DNA of 64,000 nucleotides from Bacillus sp. JCM 19034. GTDB taxonomy: Bacteria; Bacillota; Bacilli; Bacillales; Bacillaceae_D. Every line of letters begins with the position of its first letter. Position 1 is the first letter of the stretch. Positions 60,076 through 64,000 of the stretch are shown in pieces. A program made the translations under genes and the position numbers. The stretch spans positions 1-64,000 of the forward strand of contig NZ_BAXR01000013.1 in NCBI RefSeq assembly GCF_001310635.1, given 5' to 3'. The notes beneath the pieces are model-generated. The model saw only the letters and a list, made by a program, of their open reading frames with translations, had not been told where the DNA came from and made no database searches.

Positions 60076-60954
60076 ATGTATAGAAATAATAAAGAATTCA
60101 AAAAAATGATAAAAAATCTATGGATATTTTTGCTCATGTCTGCAATTGCGATCATCATGCTCTGGCCCTTTATTTGGATGATAGTAACGTCTTTTAAACC
60201 AAATACAGAAATGTTTTCGTATCCACCAACTATTATTCCAAATGAAATTGTGTTTGATCATTATGTAGCAGCGTGGAAGGCGGCTCCATGGGAAAGGTTC
60301 TTTTTTAATACAGCGTTTGTTGCAGGTGTGATTACTATTTCCTCCTTGTTTTTATGTGCATTAACTGGCTATGCCTTTGCTAGGTTAGAGTTTCCAGGTA
60401 GAAACCTTTTATTTCTACTTTTATTAGCTTCCATGATGATTCCATTTGAAGTGATGCTCATTCCCCTGTATTTAATTATTGTTAATTTTCCTTTTACAGG
60501 TGGTAACGGCTTTTGGGGTGGTGGAACAGGATTATTAAATACCTATAGTGCCTTAATTGTACCGAGGCTGTTATTTCCATTTGGTGTCTTTCTCATGAGA
60601 CAGTTCTTCATGACTTTACCAAAAAGCTTGGAGGATGCAGCACGGATAGACGGTTGTTCAGAGTTTGGTATCTTTTGGCGAGTGATGTTCCCATTAATTA
60701 AACCAGCATCTGCCACTCTAGTAGTTTTTGTGTTTTCAATGATGTGGGACGATTTCTTCTGGCCATTAATCGTGATCAATGATCAAAGCTTAATGCCAGT
60801 ACAGCTAGGACTACAAAGCTTCCAAACATCGCAATATACAACGGACTGGGGGCCGCTGATGGCCGCAACGGTATGGGTATCGCTACCGATAATTATTGTC
60901 TTTATTTTCGCTCAAAAATACTTTATGAACATTAACATTAGTTCTGATAAGTAA
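60076..60954 (+). CDS. Sugar ABC transporter permease, MalG/UgpE type
   Basis: 292 residues, intact, six membrane helices (WIFLLMSAIAIIMLWPFIWM, TAFVAGVITISSLFLCALTG, LFLLLLASMMIPFEVMLIPL). EAA loop LEDAARIDGCSEFGIFWRVM. AAGGAGG precedes ATG. No ATPase gene follows, so the importer probably uses a shared MsmX-type ATPase encoded elsewhere, as is known for many Bacillus sugar importers. Confidence 0.93.
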   Translation: MYRNNKEFKKMIKNLWIFLLMSAIAIIMLWPFIWMIVTSFKPNTEMFSYPPTIIPNEIVFDHYVAAWKAAPWERFFFNTAFVAGVITISSLFLCALTGYAFARLEFPGRNLLFLLLLASMMIPFEVMLIPLYLIIVNFPFTGGNGFWGGGTGLLNTYSALIVPRLLFPFGVFLMRQFFMTLPKSLEDAARIDGCSEFGIFWRVMFPLIKPASATLVVFVFSMMWDDFFWPLIVINDQSLMPVQLGLQSFQTSQYTTDWGPLMAATVWVSLPIIIVFIFAQKYFMNINISSDK

Positions 60955-60966
60955 GGGAGGTAGGAT

Positions 60967-62511
60967 ATGATGAAGAAAGTTGCAATCTTGCCTTTAGACA
61001 ATCGTCCTTGTTGCTATGATTTTACCGAAACCTTTGGGAAATGGGGGGCTGTTGAGCTCGTACAGCCGCCTAAGGATATAATTGGAGGATTTACTTATTT
61101 CGGTGATACAAGCAAAATAATCAATTGGCTTTTGCAGGTTGCTCCTAAGGTAGACGGAATGATTCTTTCTATCGACCAGCTAGCTTATGGAGGTCTAATT
61201 CCATCAAGGATCATGGAACGGGATATGGAAGAATGTATGAGCATAATAGGGGTAGTCAAGGAAATACGTGAAAAGTATCCACATGTAGTCATCTATGCTG
61301 TTAATGTGTTAATGAGAATTTCCATCACGACGAAGAACAAGATCTTCACTCAATATTGGAAGCAGGTGTTCCGTTACTCTCAGCTTTATGACCGATTACA
61401 TCGTTTAAAGGAGACGGAGGTAGCAGAGGAGCTTAAGCGTTTAGAGGAAGATATCCCTTCTGAGGTACTTCAAGAATATTTACAGGCAAGAAATAGAAAC
61501 CATCAAATGAACCTGTTGATGATTGACTGGATAGCAGATGGTACACTGGATTTCTTAGCAATCACCCAGGAAGATGCAAGTGCAGTTGGAATGCATCTAA
61601 TGGAGCAAAAGAGTCTTGTAAAAAAAGTTTATGATATGAATATTCAACGGAAAGTATTAGTATATCCAGGGGCAGATGAGGCTACTCAAACCCTATTAGC
61701 AAGAATGGTCCAATATTTTGAAAAGGAGAAGGTGAAAATCTATCCGAAATATGGATCGACCTCTGGGAAGTTATTGGTTGCTAAGTTTGAGGATCGACCT
61801 GTGGAAGAGAGTGTTATCAGTCATATAACGGCTGCAGGGGCAGTGGTGGTAGACGATTCATCAGAAGCTGATCTTATCTTGTATGTGAATACACCAGTGA
61901 GTGGAGAGAAGGATGGAAATAACGCTTCAGAAGAAAAAGCACACTTTAGCTCCCGTCATAACTTACTTTATTTCATCGAGTCAATTGAATTTGATCTTCA
62001 AAAGGGAAAAAGCGTGAGTGTGGCTGATATTAGTTTTCCTAATGCGTCTGATATGGAGCTCGTTCAATTGCTATTAACGGAGAATATCTTTTTCTCCCTT
62101 AATGCGTATGCGGGTTGGAATACCGCAGGAAATACGTTAGGAACGTGCATTTCCCAATCAATTATTTCTATTCTAACCTATAAGAAGCTAGGGGAACAAA
62201 AAGTGATAGAGGAGCAACATCATTCCTTTATGATGGAACGGTTGATGGATGAGTGGGCCTACCAGGCAAACGTTAGAGGGAAAGTAAATACGGACATAAC
62301 TAAACGTTTAAAAATAGATGGAACAAATCTAGAGGATAAGTATGAGGAAGTTAATAAGCAGGTTAAGGAAGAGCTGAAACCTTACTTTTCTAAGGTTATT
62401 AGTTATCTCCCAAAAGAGAGTAGAGAGAAGAATGTCTGGAGACTAGCCGTGTGCGAGCTTCCGTGGAATCGAACATTTGAGGTTAGGATAAAGGTGTCAA
62501 AGGGCAGCTAG
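60967..62511 (+). CDS. DUF4127 family protein
   Basis: 514 residues. The family opening is KKVAILPLDNRPCCYDFTET, followed by PPKDIIGGFTYFGDTSKI, MILSIDQLAYGGLIPSRIME, and LNAYAGWNTAGNTLGTCISQ toward the C-terminus. These invariant Asp, Asn, Arg, Tyr and Gly residues suggest an enzyme, but no activity is known to me. No signal peptide, so cytosolic. GGGAGG precedes ATG. Beyond the stop, the adjacent frame stays open (QLEAGCYSMKLVDRENMPLL) to 62638, so a base loss near 62508 may hide a longer C-terminus. Its place beside a sugar importer points to glycan catabolism. Confidence 0.85.
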   Translation: MMKKVAILPLDNRPCCYDFTETFGKWGAVELVQPPKDIIGGFTYFGDTSKIINWLLQVAPKVDGMILSIDQLAYGGLIPSRIMERDMEECMSIIGVVKEIREKYPHVVIYAVNVLMRISITTKNKIFTQYWKQVFRYSQLYDRLHRLKETEVAEELKRLEEDIPSEVLQEYLQARNRNHQMNLLMIDWIADGTLDFLAITQEDASAVGMHLMEQKSLVKKVYDMNIQRKVLVYPGADEATQTLLARMVQYFEKEKVKIYPKYGSTSGKLLVAKFEDRPVEESVISHITAAGAVVVDDSSEADLILYVNTPVSGEKDGNNASEEKAHFSSRHNLLYFIESIEFDLQKGKSVSVADISFPNASDMELVQLLLTENIFFSLNAYAGWNTAGNTLGTCISQSIISILTYKKLGEQKVIEEQHHSFMMERLMDEWAYQANVRGKVNTDITKRLKIDGTNLEDKYEEVNKQVKEELKPYFSKVISYLPKESREKNVWRLAVCELPWNRTFEVRIKVSKGS

Positions 62512-62604
62512 AGGCTGGATGCTATTCCATGAAGCTAGTAGATAGAGAAAATATGCCCCTCTTATATCAACATAACTCGTTAGATATGATGGAGGAGGAA
62601 AAAT

Positions 62605-63324
62605 ATGAAGGAAAAAAGGGAAAACTACTTGTTTTATAAGCAACAGCGCATTAAGGTAAATCGTTTAGATAAGAATCTTGAAATTTCCTTAGAATCACTT
62701 GATAAAAAAGAGATTCACTCTTTACTAAAAAGCTATATTTTCCAAACTTCTATTCATCTTTCTTCTGATATGGATATGGAAGAGAAATATTACTATTTAA
62801 TGAGCTTTTTCATTTCTTTTATCCAAAAAAAGGGTTGGCTTGTTCATGAAGTCCTCTATCATAAAGACCTTTATCAGGTAGATAAGAAAGAAATTAATAA
62901 TCATCAACACTTATTAGTGCAATTTGAAGAGATAAGTGAGCAAATTCTCGAGCATATTAAAAAGAAGGAACAGCCGCAAAATAAGCTCATTCAACAGGTG
63001 ATGTTCCTTGTAGAGGAGCGGATTTATGATGATATTTCATTGAAGGATGCGGCCGAAAGCATTTATGTTAATTCCTCTTATTTAAGTCGTTTATTTAGTA
63101 AGGAGATGGGCATGTCCTTTTCGTATTATGTGATGGAGAGAAAAATGCTGATGGCAAAGGTGATGCTGCAAAATGGTGATAAGATCTCTGATGTTTCTCG
63201 TCAGCTAGCATATAAAGATGTAAGTTACTTTACAAAGGTATTTAGAAGATACTGGGGCATTACTCCGAGAGGGATGTTGACAACTATGAAAGCAGAAAGA
63301 TTAAAAGTCGGTATACGTTATTGA
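62605..63324 (+). CDS. AraC-family transcriptional regulator
   Basis: 239 residues. The N-terminal 135 residues are helical and unlike a cupin. The C-terminal 100 form the AraC HTH domain: RIYDDISLKDAAESIYVNSS, YLSRLFSKEMGMSFSYYVME, KMLMAKVMLQNGDKISDVSR and VSYFTKVFRRYWGITPRGM. GGAGGAGG precedes ATG. Last main gene of the cluster; probably an activator acting beside the ROK repressor. Confidence 0.92.
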   Translation: MKEKRENYLFYKQQRIKVNRLDKNLEISLESLDKKEIHSLLKSYIFQTSIHLSSDMDMEEKYYYLMSFFISFIQKKGWLVHEVLYHKDLYQVDKKEINNHQHLLVQFEEISEQILEHIKKKEQPQNKLIQQVMFLVEERIYDDISLKDAAESIYVNSSYLSRLFSKEMGMSFSYYVMERKMLMAKVMLQNGDKISDVSRQLAYKDVSYFTKVFRRYWGITPRGMLTTMKAERLKVGIRY

Positions 63325-63356
63325 TGTGATGAGTTACAAGTGGAGGGGTTAGAATC

Positions 63357-63440
63357 GTGTTTGTTAAAGACAACAAGCAAGAGCTAAGAGAGAATATAGA
63401 GATAATTAGACGTTATTGTGATTTGTATTTTAAAGGGTGA
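63357..63440 (+). CDS. Possible short ORF (27 residues)
   Basis: GTG lies behind GGAGGGG. The peptide reads MFVKDNKQELRENIEIIRRY then CDLYFKG and stops at the foot of a terminator. It could be a real small protein at the end of the cluster, or chance. Confidence 0.3.
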   Translation: MFVKDNKQELRENIEIIRRYCDLYFKG

Positions 63441-63466
63441 CTCCCATCTTCGCGGGGTCACCTTTA
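63434..63466 (+). terminator. Terminator closing the DUF4127 cluster
   Basis: AAAGGGTGAC pairs with GTCACCTTT with one bulged G around a GC-rich loop, followed by a T-containing tail. Confidence 0.65.
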
Positions 63467-63543
63467 TGCTATTAAATTTTGGTTACAAAGGAAAGTGATA
63501 AAGGCTCTTTGGTGAAATATAGTGGGTCTACACCATTTTAATC

Positions 63544-63999
63544 CTAAGGCTTAGTGAGACTTGCATGTATATAACTTCGGTGTGGTCTAAAGTAGAATTT
63601 TTTATAAAAATCGATTAAAATCGTCCAGTCAATTCCCATTTCCTTGATTCCTTCTTTTTGAAGTAGTCTCAATGTTTCAATCATGAAGAATGTCCCAATT
63701 CCTGTTCCGCGATATTTCTTGTGTATTCCCACGGGTCCTAACCCACCAATGTTCGGATTATCGTCTTTTTCCCAATAAACACTAGGAATCCAAAAGGAAT
63801 CCCCCTTCGAATGTACATGAGCGAAGCCAATTAGAATGTCATTATGAAAAAGTCCAACTAATGTTGTGATATCTTTTTCATAGATTAAGCTCCATTCTGT
63901 TTCTTTATATCTTCTAGTGCTGTAGTTTTCTATCATATGTTGCAATAGTTCTCCTTGATGCTTTGGGAGTAATCGTTTCACTACATATGTCTCGGTCAT
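63544..63999 (-). CDS. GNAT-family N-acetyltransferase, possibly truncated by the window edge
   Basis: At least 151 residues. Motif A is GPVGIHKKYRGTGIGTFFMI, followed by ETLRLLQKEGIKEMGIDWTI and FYKKFYFRPHRSYIH. The first Met lies at the last base triplet of the window, so the true start may be further out; proteins with this C-terminal form can have a second GNAT domain before it. Convergent with the DUF4127 cluster. Confidence 0.8.
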   Translation of the reverse strand: MTETYVVKRLLPKHQGELLQHMIENYSTRRYKETEWSLIYEKDITTLVGLFHNDILIGFAHVHSKGDSFWIPSVYWEKDDNPNIGGLGPVGIHKKYRGTGIGTFFMIETLRLLQKEGIKEMGIDWTILIDFYKKFYFRPHRSYIHASLTKP

Positions 64000-64000
64000 T

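Noticed and set aside
54407..63324. Secondary-metabolite biosynthetic cluster
   Set aside because: The sugar importer, ROK and AraC regulators and lack of any synthase point to catabolism.

Overview
The window reads as a chromosomal segment of a low-GC Gram-positive bacterium of the Bacillaceae. Evidence: strong AGGAGG-type ribosome binding sites, frequent TTG and GTG starts, Rho-independent terminators after most transcription units, and Bacillus-type genes and RNAs (tmrB, DUF4083, DUF2975/YozG pair, DUF1569, ykkC riboswitch, T-box). I see no rRNA, tRNA, CRISPR array, prophage or intact insertion sequence. The species cannot be fixed from sequence alone.

A property of the whole window matters to any reader: about 30 single-base frame breaks interrupt otherwise well-conserved genes. 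Most lie in short homopolymers and look like one missing base. I treat these as probable sequencing deletions, so affected genes are given over their full reconstructed span with the break stated.

Layout. 0.5-12 kb: mixed metabolic genes. They include a PH-like membrane protein, AraC/PhyH-dioxygenase and LysR/old-yellow-enzyme divergent pairs, a GH27/GH43 divergent pair that looks like arabinan side-chain and backbone degradation, a lipoprotein, a HAD phosphatase and a GNAT. 12.3-21 kb: guanidine assimilation. A guanidine-I (ykkC) riboswitch with a terminator precedes two carboxyguanidine deiminase subunits, a biotin-dependent guanidine carboxylase and allophanate hydrolase; an APC permease diverges from it. 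21-27.9 kb: an ABC-F protein behind an attenuator-like leader, an ASCH protein, a large unknown membrane protein, a DUF4083 protein, and a T-box leader in front of an MFS transporter. 28.2-30.9 kb: a minus-strand LytTR / DUF3021 / ABC exporter operon. 31.4-45.1 kb: many small transcription units (GNAT, TmrB, hydrolases, XRE-AbrB regulator, DUF2975/YozG, chemoreceptor, nitroreductase, CGNR, HPP, DinB).

45.3-54 kb: two divergent two-component-system/ABC-transporter modules typical of cell-envelope or antimicrobial-peptide stress. The minus-strand one is response regulator, ATPase, permease, kinase. The plus-strand one is response regulator, kinase, MacB-like ATPase, FtsX-like permease. 54.4-63.3 kb: a single-direction catabolic cluster of TIM-barrel protein, FAD oxidoreductase, ROK repressor, sugar ABC importer without its own ATPase, DUF4127 protein and AraC regulator. 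It is preceded by a palindromic operator and promoter. This cluster is the best candidate for an undescribed pathway. A GNAT gene runs off the right edge.
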